Positions 34,522 to 45,991 of a DNA stretch of 64,000 bases are shown piece after piece (within the stretch, counting starts at the first letter, position 1; each line of letters starts with the position of its first letter). A program made the position numbers and the translations under genes. Under the pieces are notes generated by a model. It was not told where the DNA came from. It searched no databases and was given only the letters and a program-made list of their open reading frames with translations. The stretch covers positions 2,241,823-2,305,822 of the forward strand of contig NW_027328669.1 in assembly GCF_047496725.1 (NCBI RefSeq), written 5' to 3'. The stretch comes from Anoplolepis gracilipes (lineage: Eukaryota; Arthropoda; Insecta; Hymenoptera; Formicidae).

Positions 34522-34601
34522 GTACACCAACCACCGTAACCGCACCTCACTCGCGAACGCTCGAGGACGTGACAACTGGTGACAAATTACGGGACGTAAC
34601 A

Positions 34602-34654
34602 CTATTGTTATATAATTTTATGGTGTGTTTGTTAAGGAGCGTGTATCTATGTAA
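34602..34654 (-). repeat. 53-bp relic of a minus-oriented A LTR between A2 and B right
   Basis: Matches 12797-12849 of the A1 5' LTR. It shows that A2 and the right B copy sit in an older A LTR of opposite orientation. Confidence 0.8.
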
Positions 34655-35745
34655 TGTGACGTCCCGCCAAAAAATTTCAAACTAAATTTTCAAAATATAA
34701 ACGTACCGCGGGAGATATGAACACAAGGTATGAGATATACATATATATCTCAACTTGAACTTAATAAAATATTTAATCAAGCATAGTATTATATAGCTAT
34801 TAAATTGGACATTGCTTACTTAGAAGTAATAACAAAATAATACTGACCTTATCAGAAAAAAATAAGAAAAAATATTTGTAATCATTAAACTACTATATTA
34901 ATTTTCCAAATAAAAGTTAAAATTCTCTTTGCTAGAATATATGGAAATAAAATATTACTGTAACATCAGAATCGTTGAAATTCAATTACGCGATTGTAAC
35001 AGAAACACTTGCAAACCAATTATATTAGAGTTAAATCATACTAACAATCGCTTTATAAATCCTACATTTCATAAGTATAATGAAAAGAAAAAATAAAGAA
35101 AAAGAAATATTATTCAGTAAAGTACATTTTGGAAGGCATATGCATACTGGCATTGAGAACCATATATATACGCCAAATAAATTAATTTATTTAATAATAT
35201 TATTAAGCTGCATTTGTATATCAACATGTAAATCTAAATGGAAGACTTTCTTTTAGTGTAATTGATGAAAAAGTAATATTACAAAAATAACGCATGACAC
35301 GTATTATATATGTCTATATATATATTCATATATATATATGTAAAGGAGAGCTAGTCTCCTATGCTAAAGTGAAATCATAAGGAATCACGATAGAAAGGAA
35401 TTATAAATTAAAAATAACAGTATTAAAATTGCATTAATTAAATCTTCCATATGGATACTATTATAAAAGCAGATATGTCAACATAAAATATGTAATACAA
35501 CAAGAGAGAAAAGTAAAAGAAATTTAAACATAAAAGCATAAATTAATAAGTGAAAAGAAAAGAAATATTAGTATGAGACATAATAATTTCGATAATGAAC
35601 ATTAACTCTTGCTATAGTTAAATTAATAAGTCTCTCTTGCTGTAAAAAAAAAAAATTTATAATATAAGAGTGCGAAATTATTATAATACAAAGAGCCTTT
35701 CATTCGCACGATGACGCAATAGGCGACGGCGAGAAAGACTTAGTG

Positions 35746-35870
35746 AAATCGAATATTATTCTTATCTCTTGACGCAGAGACCCGATGAAACCGAATATTA
35801 TTCTTATCTATTGACGCAGAGACCAGTGAAATCGAATATTATGCCTATCTCTCGACGCAGCGACTCGACG
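35746..35870 (+). repeat. three tandem 42-bp repeats in B right LTR
   Basis: Units 35746-35787, 35788-35828 and 35829-35870 with shared GAATATTAT and GACGCAG cores. They lie about 1 kb before the arginine-rich ORF, much as the 37-bp repeats lie upstream in A. Confidence 0.8.
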
Positions 35871-36829
35871 AAACTAAATATTATAACAACGTGCCTTTTG
35901 ATATTCGCCGCTGAATATCAACTTAAGATTAAGAAGAGCTCACCGCTTCTGACGTCTTCGAAGGCGGAGAGTTCCCTCACCAAGAGCAAGAATCCATCTC
36001 CACCGGATGATTAAGCCAACCCGGGAAGTCTTGGATCCACCGGACGCCTAGAGGGAGGTGACCCGAAAGTGGGGACGGAGCGCAGAACGTCAGTCGAGTT
36101 TGCGGACGGAATCAGTCTTTCACCACCAGTCATCTAAAACAGTCGCCAACATTCAACCTAAAAAGTCGCCTTCCTAACTTCATAAGTCACTTCAACATCT
36201 CTCCGAAACGTTAGTCCGAAGTCGTGAAAAGTCTCTGTGTCTTTATACATTCACTGCGTCCTAAAATCAATTTTAACTTAATTTTCGTCAGCTACTTTGT
36301 GTCGTCAAAGTAGATCTTTAATAATACTTTACTTTCTCGTCTTCGCGACTCGTCTTATATTATAATTTAGAGCTTAGACTCACTCTACATTATAATTTAG
36401 AATTATTACTTTATTGTTAACTAATCTCCAATTTCTGGTACAGTGCGGTTGTACCTTTTTCATTTGAATTGTGAACAACATTTGTAATCATTACTTGCAA
36501 CCTTTGTAAAATCTTCAAGCTTTTAAAATACATAGTCGCTTATTTCAGAATACTTACAAGCTAATTATTTTAATACAGTGTTCCTTCACCTTCAACCAGT
36601 GTTTACTATAATTAATTTAATATCGATTAAATATTTAACGTACGTCTGGATCTTGAGCGTTAGCGAGTCCCGTGCCTGGGATAGAGCAGAGTGACGTGCC
36701 CCTCGTGTTAGTTCGAGCAGAGCTGAGACTTAGTCGATGAGCTGCTTGAATGTCGCTTGATCCAGATTGTCAACCTGAATTGAATAACTTTTTAAATTAA
36801 AATAAAATTTTGGTTATAATTTATAGTAA

Positions 36830-37177
36830 ATGCCTGGTTCTCGTCGCGCCGGTAAACGACATAGACAACTACGTGCCGCTTTACGCCGACAGAGACAAAT
36901 TTCAAACAGTGATAACGGTCTCAGCCAAGTAGAAAAAGACAATCCAATTAACGTACCGGACAATCAAAGAATTGTCGTAGAACTTTTCGATCAGCTTCCT
37001 GCATCTGACTCAGTTGAAGCTCCCATCTCGCGAAGAACCTTCGAATTTATTGGCTGGCCCGAACCTTTGGTTGAAATCAAGCTGCATCCTGCCTCAACCT
37101 CTACCACCGACATCCCTGAGGGAGATCCACGACGTCCAGAGTACGAGGAAAAGGCCCAGGAAAATCAGCAAAACTAG
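36830..37177 (+). CDS. LTR-encoded arginine-rich small protein (B right)
   Basis: 115 aa, identical to the left copy. Basic N-terminus with SRRAGKRHRQL, WPEPL patch, acidic C-terminus. A donor-like AGGTAAAT follows the stop at about 37191, which suggests the ORF may lie in a spliced leader exon. Confidence 0.62.
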   Translation: MPGSRRAGKRHRQLRAALRRQRQISNSDNGLSQVEKDNPINVPDNQRIVVELFDQLPASDSVEAPISRRTFEFIGWPEPLVEIKLHPASTSTTDIPEGDPRRPEYEEKAQENQQN

Positions 37178-38652
37178 AGACACTAATAAAGGTAAATTAC
37201 TATTTTGAATACATACGCATATGTTCAAACAAGAGAATATTACTATTTTTAATAAAAAGAAAACGCACTCACATTCCAACAAAATATAATAAAAAAGGAA
37301 AAGAATTCCGAATTGAACTACTATTTTCAACACATCGTGTTTGACATTTATATGGCATCTTACTACTCTAACAATTTCAACTTCGTAAAACAATTATAAT
37401 TACAATTTAGACATATGCTTCTACGACTAATGCAATAAACTGTTCCACCTTCAAGCTCCGAAATAAAAATCTTTTAATACAGTTAAGTAAACATACATAC
37501 TAGATATATATATATATCTCACTCTTTTGAATAACTTACAGTCAGACTATTGACTCTCATAAAATTACAAATTGACTCACATTCTGATACCACTCTCAAG
37601 AATTATAAAGTTAAAATACTATACCAAGAAATTTGCAAGTTTAGAATAAAAAATAAAATAATCGATCAACGTAAGTATATTAACTACTCGTTACACTTAA
37701 TTTAATAATAAAAATAACGGAGCATCCCTTGTTTAATCTCTTCTTCCTATTTTCCATCGGAGACAGTGATCTTGACAACAATAAATTATATCGCTGGCCT
37801 CCACCACACCATATTCCAGTTGTACATTTCTTTATATGACACCTCACCACACAGTGCTGAACCTGCAAAGAACAATACTTTTATTAACATATATAATTAT
37901 CTACATAAGAGCAATAAAAATTTTAATGATTCTTTCTTATTACGAATAGATGCATCAACGATATTTATGAGAAATAAAATCATAGTGCAACAGTTGACTT
38001 TCTCCTAAAGAAAGAGATATCTACATTTAATATAAATCCAAATCATTTAAATTTCTCAATTTAACTTTGTTCTTTATATTAAAGCAGTCATTAATTACTG
38101 AGAAATTTGCTCTTACATTATAAAAGTCGTAAATTAACCTTTCAAAACCAGTATATATTTGGAATTGCTCCGACGGTGAATTCTACTATACAACAACAGT
38201 AAGTACTTAATCCCTCACCATTACTATCACAAACCACCTTAATCCCTATCTCAATTTTAATATAATTGAAAATTTGTCAAATTAATCACAATCCATTTAT
38301 AATTCCAAAACTGAAATTTTCCAATCATTCCAACTTTAAATTGAATAAATTTAAAGCTATTGCAGATATAATTTTACAATTTTATTTTCTCTTTGATTAA
38401 CTCGAGTGTCATTGTGCGTCACGTTCATTGCATACGCGATAATGGTCATGGTGTCATGGAGTTCCTAGAACTTCCTCAGCCTCTCGTTAGTGCCGAGTGA
38501 ATTGCATTCTGACCACCAGACTATATCAAATATACAATAACGAGATTCAACGCGTTTGCTTACCGTTTTAATCATTTTCAAATACATATGTCATAAATTT
38601 AACCTTTTTATTTTCAACTTTCTTAATTTTCTTGTCAAATAAAATAAAATAA

Positions 38653-38832
38653 ATGAGACCTCAGACAACTGATTCTGAATTTCAACAAAATCCTTTCGTT
38701 GACCCTGAAGTCATATTAGAAACTCTAATCCAATTTATAGAAGAAAATAAAGAAAATATTATTTACAATTTAGATAATATCATAAAAGAGTTTTTAAATC
38801 AAGCCTCTATTATCATCATCCCAGATCAGTAA
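38653..38832 (+). CDS. LTR-encoded small acidic protein (B right)
   Basis: 59 aa with the same reading as 18627-18806. The ATG lies close downstream of an A-rich stretch and the ORF stops 159 bases before the LTR end. Confidence 0.4.
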   Translation: MRPQTTDSEFQQNPFVDPEVILETLIQFIEENKENIIYNLDNIIKEFLNQASIIIIPDQ

Positions 38833-38996
38833 AAAAATCCTCTGAATTATTAGTTCCTAGTACACATTGATCCTGCTCTCGGCGAAGCCCTGGGTATAGC
38901 CGACTTAGACAGATTACCCAAAAACTAAATAGAGAGCAACCCTGTTATTGACACCGAGGTAGACGATAACAGTGGGTCACTGCACGTGACATAAAT

Positions 38997-39014
38997 TGGT
39001 GGCAGCGGTGGGAT
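38997..39014 (+). other. primer-binding site, tRNA-Leu type, B right
   Basis: TGGTGGCAGCGGTGGGAT, 5 bases after the LTR end, complementary to animal tRNA-Leu. Confidence 0.8.
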
Positions 39015-39082
39015 AGCCAAAAAGGATCAATCGTTGTTTTTTTGAATAAAATTTTTTTTATCATTTATAACAATCTTTCATA

Positions 39083-40618
39083 ATGAGCAAAAATATTAGT
39101 ACGCGGTCACAATCTTCCAAAACCACTTCCGAGCATAGCGAGAGTGATACTACTGTCACTACTCCTTTACAAAAACAACAAGCTGAATTAGAAATCATGA
39201 TGCAACAATTACAAAATAAAGAGAGACTTGTTCGGGAACAACAAGCCGCTCTGACTATACAACAAAAAGAATTTGAAATTTCTAGGGAAAGATTTGAAGC
39301 AGAGCAAAACGCTGTTGTTGATATAAATAGCCTCAGTTCGATATTAAGCTTATTACGACAAGAAGTATCTTCATTAAAAACTTTACCAAATCAATTAAAT
39401 AATTTAGAACAAAAGGTATCTGAAATGCGACAACAAGGTGCATCTAATTTACACGTACAAGATTATATAAGAAATTTGCCACCCCAAGAGCCTATTAATC
39501 CCTTACCTGGCAATATAAATCTCTCTTCGACTTCCAAACCTCCAGCTGAAGATACCAATCCTCCTCCTCCACTTGCCTCTAGAAATACCCCTTTGAATGT
39601 GGATCATATCCAACTTGCTTCACCCATTCGTATTAAAGACATAATCGATTCCATTCCTAAATATGACGGTCTTAAAATGTCCGTGTTCCAATTCTGTAAA
39701 ACGTGCGAACGAGCGTTAAAATTAATCCCTTCATGGCAAGAAGAATATTTGTTACCATTAATAATAAACAAATTACAAGGATATGCTTACGCGGCAATAG
39801 AAGGAATAGAATATCATAATTTAACCGATCTGACTAATCGATTAAAGAAGGTTTTTGGTCCAAATAAATCGGTCGATCAATATCGCGGGGAACTTGCCAA
39901 CGTTTATATGAAACCAAATGAAAATATTTTTGACTATATTGAAAGAGTTAAAGAATTAAGATCCGCGATTATAGACGGTGAAACCACCATTCATGGTAAT
40001 ATGAGTGAACAACTTCGCTATAACATTGAGACGAGAGCACTAGAAAGCTTTATTAACGGCCTTCCGCCTGATTTATTGATTCGTGTAAAGCTAGAGGGAT
40101 ATTACAGTCTGGAAGACGCAATTGTTGGAGCTATTCAATTAAGCAAAACCTTGGAAACCGAAAATCGTCGTAGGAAAATTGCTTTTCCCACACGACCTGT
40201 TCCTGCCCCTCGTGCAGACCTTACCTACAATCCTCGTATTCTTCAAAACCCCTCGCGTAATCCAACAGCTTCTCCCATTTTCGCCCCCAGAGTACACGAC
40301 ACGCGTAATAACGTCGCTCCTTTTATTAAACCATTAGTTCCTGGACAACCTGGTCCAAATTTTCCCACTGAAAAAATATGTCGTTACTGCAAAACTCCTG
40401 GACATTTGATTACAGAATGCCGGAAATTAGCTTATAGAAAATCATTCACTGGAGATATGAATCCCTCTAATCAATCTTCTAACAATCAGGGAAACGGTCA
40501 GAGCGCTCCGGTACAAGGAGGCGTTCGCCGGGACGCTGCTCAACAGGAACGCCCAAACCCCTCTCGAGTCGTGCGATTCGTAGATGCCGAAAACCAAAAT
40601 CTAGAAACACAAAAATAA
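39083..40618 (+). CDS. gag: Gag of B, right copy
   Basis: 511 aa from ATG. N-terminal Gln/Glu-rich coiled coil (aa 29-115), a Pro-rich linker, a Ty3-type capsid (IPKYDGLKMSVFQFCKTCERA and QYRGELANVYMKPNENIFDYI regions) and a zinc knuckle CRYCKTPGHLITEC (aa 432-446). It ends at TAA 40616 after overlapping pol in the -1 frame. This copy keeps the two-frame arrangement that the left copy lacks. Confidence 0.9.
   Translation: MSKNISTRSQSSKTTSEHSESDTTVTTPLQKQQAELEIMMQQLQNKERLVREQQAALTIQQKEFEISRERFEAEQNAVVDINSLSSILSLLRQEVSSLKTLPNQLNNLEQKVSEMRQQGASNLHVQDYIRNLPPQEPINPLPGNINLSSTSKPPAEDTNPPPPLASRNTPLNVDHIQLASPIRIKDIIDSIPKYDGLKMSVFQFCKTCERALKLIPSWQEEYLLPLIINKLQGYAYAAIEGIEYHNLTDLTNRLKKVFGPNKSVDQYRGELANVYMKPNENIFDYIERVKELRSAIIDGETTIHGNMSEQLRYNIETRALESFINGLPPDLLIRVKLEGYYSLEDAIVGAIQLSKTLETENRRRKIAFPTRPVPAPRADLTYNPRILQNPSRNPTASPIFAPRVHDTRNNVAPFIKPLVPGQPGPNFPTEKICRYCKTPGHLITECRKLAYRKSFTGDMNPSNQSSNNQGNGQSAPVQGGVRRDAAQQERPNPSRVVRFVDAENQNLETQK
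40552..40580 (+). promoter_or_regulatory. candidate -1 frameshift signal, gag/pol of B
   Basis: CCCAAAC (40552-40558) sits in the gag frame as C CCA AAC. A 6-base spacer is followed by a 6-bp hairpin, CGAGTC (40565-40570), loop GTGC, GATTCG (40575-40580). The -1 frame is open from here through the gag stop into protease. Confidence 0.6.
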
Positions 40619-42531
40619 ATAAACATCGGCTCATAGCAAGCACTTGTGCTCCTACTGTTACTTTATCTTCTCCTGATTTAAAAGACACATGCACCTTTAT
40701 GATAGATTCCGGTTCCGATTTAAATTTAATTAAGAAACAATACGTCAATTCTAATATTCTTCCGGATAAAAGAAATATTCAATCATTGCAAGGAATAGCA
40801 TCCGAACCTATTAATACTTTAGGTGCAATCTATATATCAGTATTAGGGAAACCAACTGAATTTCACATTGTTTCCGACGATATACTTTTCTCGCAACACG
40901 GTATTCTTGGTAATCCGTTTTTGAAAGATAGAAATGCAAATGTTGATTTTAAAACAAAACACTTACTATTTGAAAATACTTCGATTCCATTCGACGAAGT
41001 GGAATATGTTAACATTAAACCAAGAACAGTCACTCCTTTCTTCGTTAAAATCACGAATCCTGAAATAAAAACGGGATATCTTCCATCAATAACTTCCATC
41101 AAAGGAATATACCTTGGAGACGCGATAGTTTCTAATATTCATGGCAAAGCTTACTTGCCTCTTTTTAATACTTATGATGAAGAGTATAACATAGAAATAC
41201 CTTCATTCACTCTGCAGGAATTTGACACCATTGATACCCAAGAGAATCTATATTCTTCTTGTGGTGCCGACGGAACCCGAGGGTTATCCAAGGCCACAGT
41301 TCGTTGTGTCTCTGATCCTGACTCTTCTTATCAACCCTCTTCTCCTTCCGAGGAAGAAGAAGATGATTTTTCTACGTCTCATAAAGGCTTCTGCAATGTC
41401 GTTGATTCCCGAGGGCATCATCGGATAAGCACGAGCCATTCTTCAACTCATAATCCGTCTCAGTTAGACGAGATCATTTTTGAAACACCGCCAGAGAGCG
41501 CGGAACTTACTCTAAAACTCCTAAGGTTGGAACATTTAAATATGGAAGAAAGGAATAATCTCCAAACACTGGTTTATAATAATCTAGATAGATTCCATTT
41601 GCCTAATGATAAATTGGGAACCACTCATGTAACCCATCATTCTATCTATACTACGGATGATTCCCCGATCCACACAAAGCAATATCGCTTTCCTCCTATG
41701 CATAAAGAGGAAATTGACAAACAAGTAACTAAATTACTAAGAGACGATATGATAGAATATTCTCTCTCACCTTATAATTCGCCAGTATGGATCGTCCCTA
41801 AGAAACCCGATTCTTCTGGAAATAAAAGATGGCGAATGGTCATCGATTATCGCGCTCTTAACGAGAAAACAATTGGAGACGCTTATCCCCTTCCCAACAT
41901 AACTGATATACTTGATCAATTGGGAAGCGCTAAATATTTCTCAGTTCTTGACCTCGCTTCAGGATTCCATCAAATACCAATGGATCCGAATGACGCCCAC
42001 AAAACTGCATTCTCCACTCCTTACGGACATTATCAATTCAAGAGAATGCCCTTTGGATTAAAAAATGCCCCTGCAACATTTCAAAGATTAATGGACAATG
42101 TACTATCTGGGTTACAAGGCAACGAGCTTTTCGTTTACATGGATGATATAGTTATATACGCTCGATCATTAAAAGAACACGAAGTGAAATTTAACAAATT
42201 AATGAAAAGATTACGTGAAGCTAATTTAAAATTACAACCCGACAAATGTGAATTTTTGCGACGAGAAGTAGCTTACCTCGGTCATATTATCGGATCCGAT
42301 GGCGTACGACCAGACCCTACCAAAGTTACCGCTGTCCATGATTTTCCTCCTCCCAAAAATCCTAAAAACATAAAACAATTTCTAGGATTAGTTGGTTATT
42401 ATCGACGATTTATTCCAAGTTTTTCAAAAATTGCTAAACCTCTAACTGATTTACTTAAGAAAAATAATTGTTTCAAATGGCAAAAGGATCAAGAATATGC
42501 GTTTAATAATCTTAAAGAACAACTATGTAAC
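40552..42531 (+). pseudogene. pol: pol of B, right copy, cut after RT by an A LTR
   Basis: Protease DSGSDLN at 40705; RT with the WRMVIDYRALNEKT block, YMDDIVIYA (about 42136) and FLGLVGYYRRFIP (about 42380). Homology ends at 42531; the last 14 codons of the open frame (to 42576) are A LTR sequence. RNase H and integrase are missing. Confidence 0.9.
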
Positions 42532-44262
42532 TGTCACGTCCAGCGCCTCCGCTTGACACCAGTCGCCGTCCGTTGACTCCATACGTCACCTGTTAAGTAG
42601 ACATAGTAAGCGTTAAGCACCTATAAAATTCTTTTACTTTCCTTTTCTTTTTTATACATATATATATATATAGTTATTATCAAAAATAGATTAAGCCGAT
42701 AAATACCTTTTATTATGTTTCCGGCTAAAACATCCTTTTCCTTTTTTTTTTTCTTTTTCTTCTTTTCTTTTTTTCCTGTTTTATCCCCATCACTGGTTCT
42801 CCCCTATCACCTACCTAAAAATGAAGGAAAATAATTAATTAATTGTCCAATGAAAATTCTCACCTATTTTCCGGCCACCCGGTATATCACCTTCTGGTCC
42901 GCCTCCTCAGCACCTGAAAAAGAGAAGAGAAACGACCCACCAAGTCGGTCGAACATCTTAATTTTATTATAATTACCCATTTAGTTTTGTCACTCTAGTT
43001 GCAGTATCTGAAAAATAAAAAGGAAACATAATATTAAGTATGCGTCAATAGAATAACGTAAATTAAGTAATAGCGATAATATAAACCAATGTTCACTCCA
43101 CCTCGTCGTCATCACTCTTACTAAACACAAACATACACGTACACATCACCATAGACACACGCATCGAGAATTAACCACCACCCGGTATAACAAAAATATA
43201 AAGTAAATCTATATAACAAGCTAAAATCACTCAAGGAAAGAGATCGTAACTGCGAATGAGCGGAAATACAACTCCCGATACATGTTCACCTTAATAAATT
43301 GACACCCGGTATATAAACTAACATTGTCATATTATCCAAACATTAGTATAAAATAGTGTTTAACAACCGACCGATTCATTTGGTTAAATTCCATAAGCTT
43401 CATATAATAAACTCCGATCGGTACTTTCGGGACACCCTGTATATGAACTTTCATTAATTATTAAAACTGAGCAAGCCAAGTAACTCGTATGTGCAATTGC
43501 AACTTCCTATGCACAGTCTAAATCACTTTTCTCAATATATCAAAAGTTGTCGCAACATCGAAAAGCACCCAATTTTTAACGATTTAAACATCACATAAAA
43601 AACCCGCCCAGTGACCTTAATTAATTATTTCCTGGCGTCTTGACTCATAAGGAACCAAAAAAGGTAGCAACTTATAGGGCTACAGCCCCGCCATAAAAAG
43701 TTAAGCGCACATTGTTATAGACCCATTTTGCTTCAGGAACACCTCATATTTTCAACTTTAATAATTTATTTATTTTAATCCGCACCTCCAATATATAATT
43801 ATGCCTTCACTATTAAATGCAGTTTTATATCCCAAAGCCGAATTAATACCACAATAACGTACATGTCTAACGATTCTGTCACCCAAATATAATAACTTGT
43901 CAATTTTACTCATATTCCACCGCAGCGCAGTGATTTCATTAAATCCAAATTTTAACAATAATAAAAGATTCGATCAAACCCATCTTCTGCATAATAATTC
44001 CTTACCATGAATCCAATTTGGTTTGCCAATAAAAATCCGGTCAGCTATCATTTATAATTATTTCATATATCAACCATGGAGATAACTTGGTGCATGCACA
44101 TATACATATATATATATATATATATATGCGACTCGCTGCAGATATCATAATCCACAGATGTTTTAAAGGCAAATTATAATGACCTGACAAGAACTCCTCG
44201 AGGCTCAGACAATATTTAAGTAATCAATTAAAACCAATAATAATTAAAATGAACCACTCATA

Positions 44263-44297
<35 letters not shown>

Positions 44298-45277
44298 AAA
44301 ACAATATAAATATCCCATAAAGAGTTTAAAACGAATAAAGCTCTGGAAGATAACTAAAGTTAAATAGTCACACTCAATATATACAATTACTTAATTAACT
44401 CTTACTTATACAAGGTGTCTGAAATAACTTGAACGTGATAATATTCTCAAAACTTCGTTATCATTTTATTGAGGATGAATGATAATTACAATATACATAT
44501 GCATAATAAACAAAAGGACCATACCTATATATACGGTGGTACGATAATACACACATCATACACTACATAAACCAAGTATAAACGCATAATGAACACCCAG
44601 AAATAATTACATAGATACACGCTCCTTAACAAACACACCATAAAATTATATAACAATAGTCACTTAATATACCCGGTGATACAAAAATACGCGCGTTATA
44701 AACTTATCATCTACACAATGTTTAATCAGTATCTGACTATTATAGACATATTATCCACCCAGTAACACGCAAATACACACACTCTATAAATAATTTATAT
44801 ACATAGTGACCCATTAGTACGCACAAATAAAGCACTCTCAATAAACCTATTATAAACTTATTACAGGCATATTCGTATATTAACATACACATAATCAATG
44901 TATCATATACATGGTAACGCAATAGTTTCGGATCTTATAACTAATTCATACATATTCCAAGCGTATCACTTAAATTACACACTCAACCTCTCACAATATA
45001 AACTTGTCTTAAATTTATGCATTTATACACACTTACACACTCCTCATCCATCCATTGTAAATATATCACGGCATATTACATGTGCATTTATACCATTATT
45101 ACATATATATAAATATATAAACCTTTACTACTAGTTATAATGATATACATACATACATATAGTTATATAATAGCGAGTTTAACGTCTGTAGACTAATTTA
45201 GATCTTGTAATCCACGAATAACATTATGCGACATCATAGATAATTGTTAATTAATAAGTTAATTAGCGTAATGCTCT
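42532..45277 (+). repeat. A LTR fragment (first 2746 bp, U3 only), interrupted by A3
   Basis: Starts TGTCACGTCC at the same B pol base as the A1 5' LTR and is broken at ATGCTCT by A3. It lacks the TATA box (about 290 bp further on), R-U5, hairpin array and ORF. The rest of this LTR should lie beyond A3, outside the window. Confidence 0.9.
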
Positions 45278-45574
45278 TGTTACGTCCCGCCGCTGTCACC
45301 AGTTGTTACGTCCTCTGCGTTCGCGAGCGAGGTGCGGTTACGATGGTTGGTGTACGCGGATCGCGGTGGCCGAGCGGTAAACCTGTCACGATCAGCGTAG
45401 CGGTGCACCGGAAACTAGAGGTCGGGACGTAATAGATAATAGGGAGGATGTGAAGTGAGTAGACAATGAATGCAGATTGTTTACGTATACTGATTTTTAT
45501 GTATTTATCATTATTTTATAATAAACATATATGTACAGTTATATTATATTTTTCAAGACGATTAGACAATTAAA

Positions 45575-45991
45575 TCACGGACGGTTATCAGGAGGCGAAT
45601 TGATAGGTGCTTCAGCGGACGACAGGATGCATACTCGCCCGAAGAAAGCCTGGGAGGAAATGATCCTCGGTTGCGTAATCCCGAAGTCTATCAACGGCAG
45701 GGGCACGGGCCACGGACGGTATTCGATAGGCGGTAAGGGCCTATGTGAGGAAGCGACGACCCCGCTACTGGATGCCGGTGGTGTGACGGCGTCGTGTAGC
45801 TGGTCAGGGGTTGATGACTCCGATGTATGGGTTCCCGGTGGAGGGTAAGTGAAATACCCGACGGATGCTGGGCTCTGACTACCTGGTGGCGACGCAGCTG
45901 TTCGGACCGTCAGGTAGGAGCCGCCTTGGTATAGTGACCGGATGAGGCGCTTCAATTGGTGAGCACGCCCTGCTCGACGTGACCGACCCAT
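45575..45991 (-). CDS. LTR-encoded arginine-rich small protein (A3 3' LTR)
   Basis: 138 aa, identical in translation to the A1 copy. In a 3' LTR it would be made only by transcription starting in this LTR. Confidence 0.55.
   Translation of the reverse strand: MGRSRRAGRAHQLKRLIRSLYQGGSYLTVRTAASPPGSQSPASVGYFTYPPPGTHTSESSTPDQLHDAVTPPASSSGVVASSHRPLPPIEYRPWPVPLPLIDFGITQPRIISSQAFFGRVCILSSAEAPINSPPDNRP

Larger units (their letters stand above)
22828..34601 (+). mobile_element. Ty3/gypsy element A2, 5' part deleted
   Basis: Begins inside pol and continues through env, polypurine tract and a full 3' LTR. The 5' LTR, primer-binding site, gag and protease are missing. It is more diverged from A1 and A3 than they are from each other (about 20 env substitutions against about 2). 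Confidence 0.9.
28825..34601 (+). repeat. A2 3' LTR, 5777 bp (complete)
   Basis: TGTCACGTCC...GGACGTAACA. It is the best copy for reading the LTR in sense orientation: U3 28825-31890, TATA at 31858, R-U5 31891-34601 with three 37-bp repeats, hairpin array, arginine-rich ORF and tRNA-like fossil. It is longer than A1's LTR, mainly because of two extra 37-bp repeats. U3 is AT-rich with no credible gene. Confidence 0.92.
34655..38991 (+). repeat. B right 5' LTR, 4337 bp (giant LTR)
   Basis: TGTGACGTCC...GCACGTGACA. It contains 42-bp repeats (35746-35870), the arginine-rich ORF (36830-37177) and the acidic ORF (38653-38832). No confident TATA/initiator pair was found, although TATA-like runs occur at about 35658 and 35682. 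Other stretches are AT-rich with nothing recognised. Confidence 0.88.
34655..42531 (+). mobile_element. Ty3/gypsy element B, right copy, interrupted in pol by an A LTR
   Basis: 5' LTR 34655-38991, primer-binding site, gag, pol as far as the end of RT, then A LTR at 42532. The interruption is at the same base of pol as in the left copy. No 3' LTR is in the window. Confidence 0.88.
34655..45277. repeat. right arm of long inverted repeat
   Basis: Mirror image of 12180-22804. The purine run and TA run near 42660-42780 match the A1 5' LTR exactly by eye and differ from other A LTRs, so the A LTR was part of the duplicated block. Confidence 0.85.

Noticed and set aside
35769..36014. 81-aa open frame over the 42-bp repeats of B
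   Set aside because: Starts at TTG and reflects the repeat; no coding signs.
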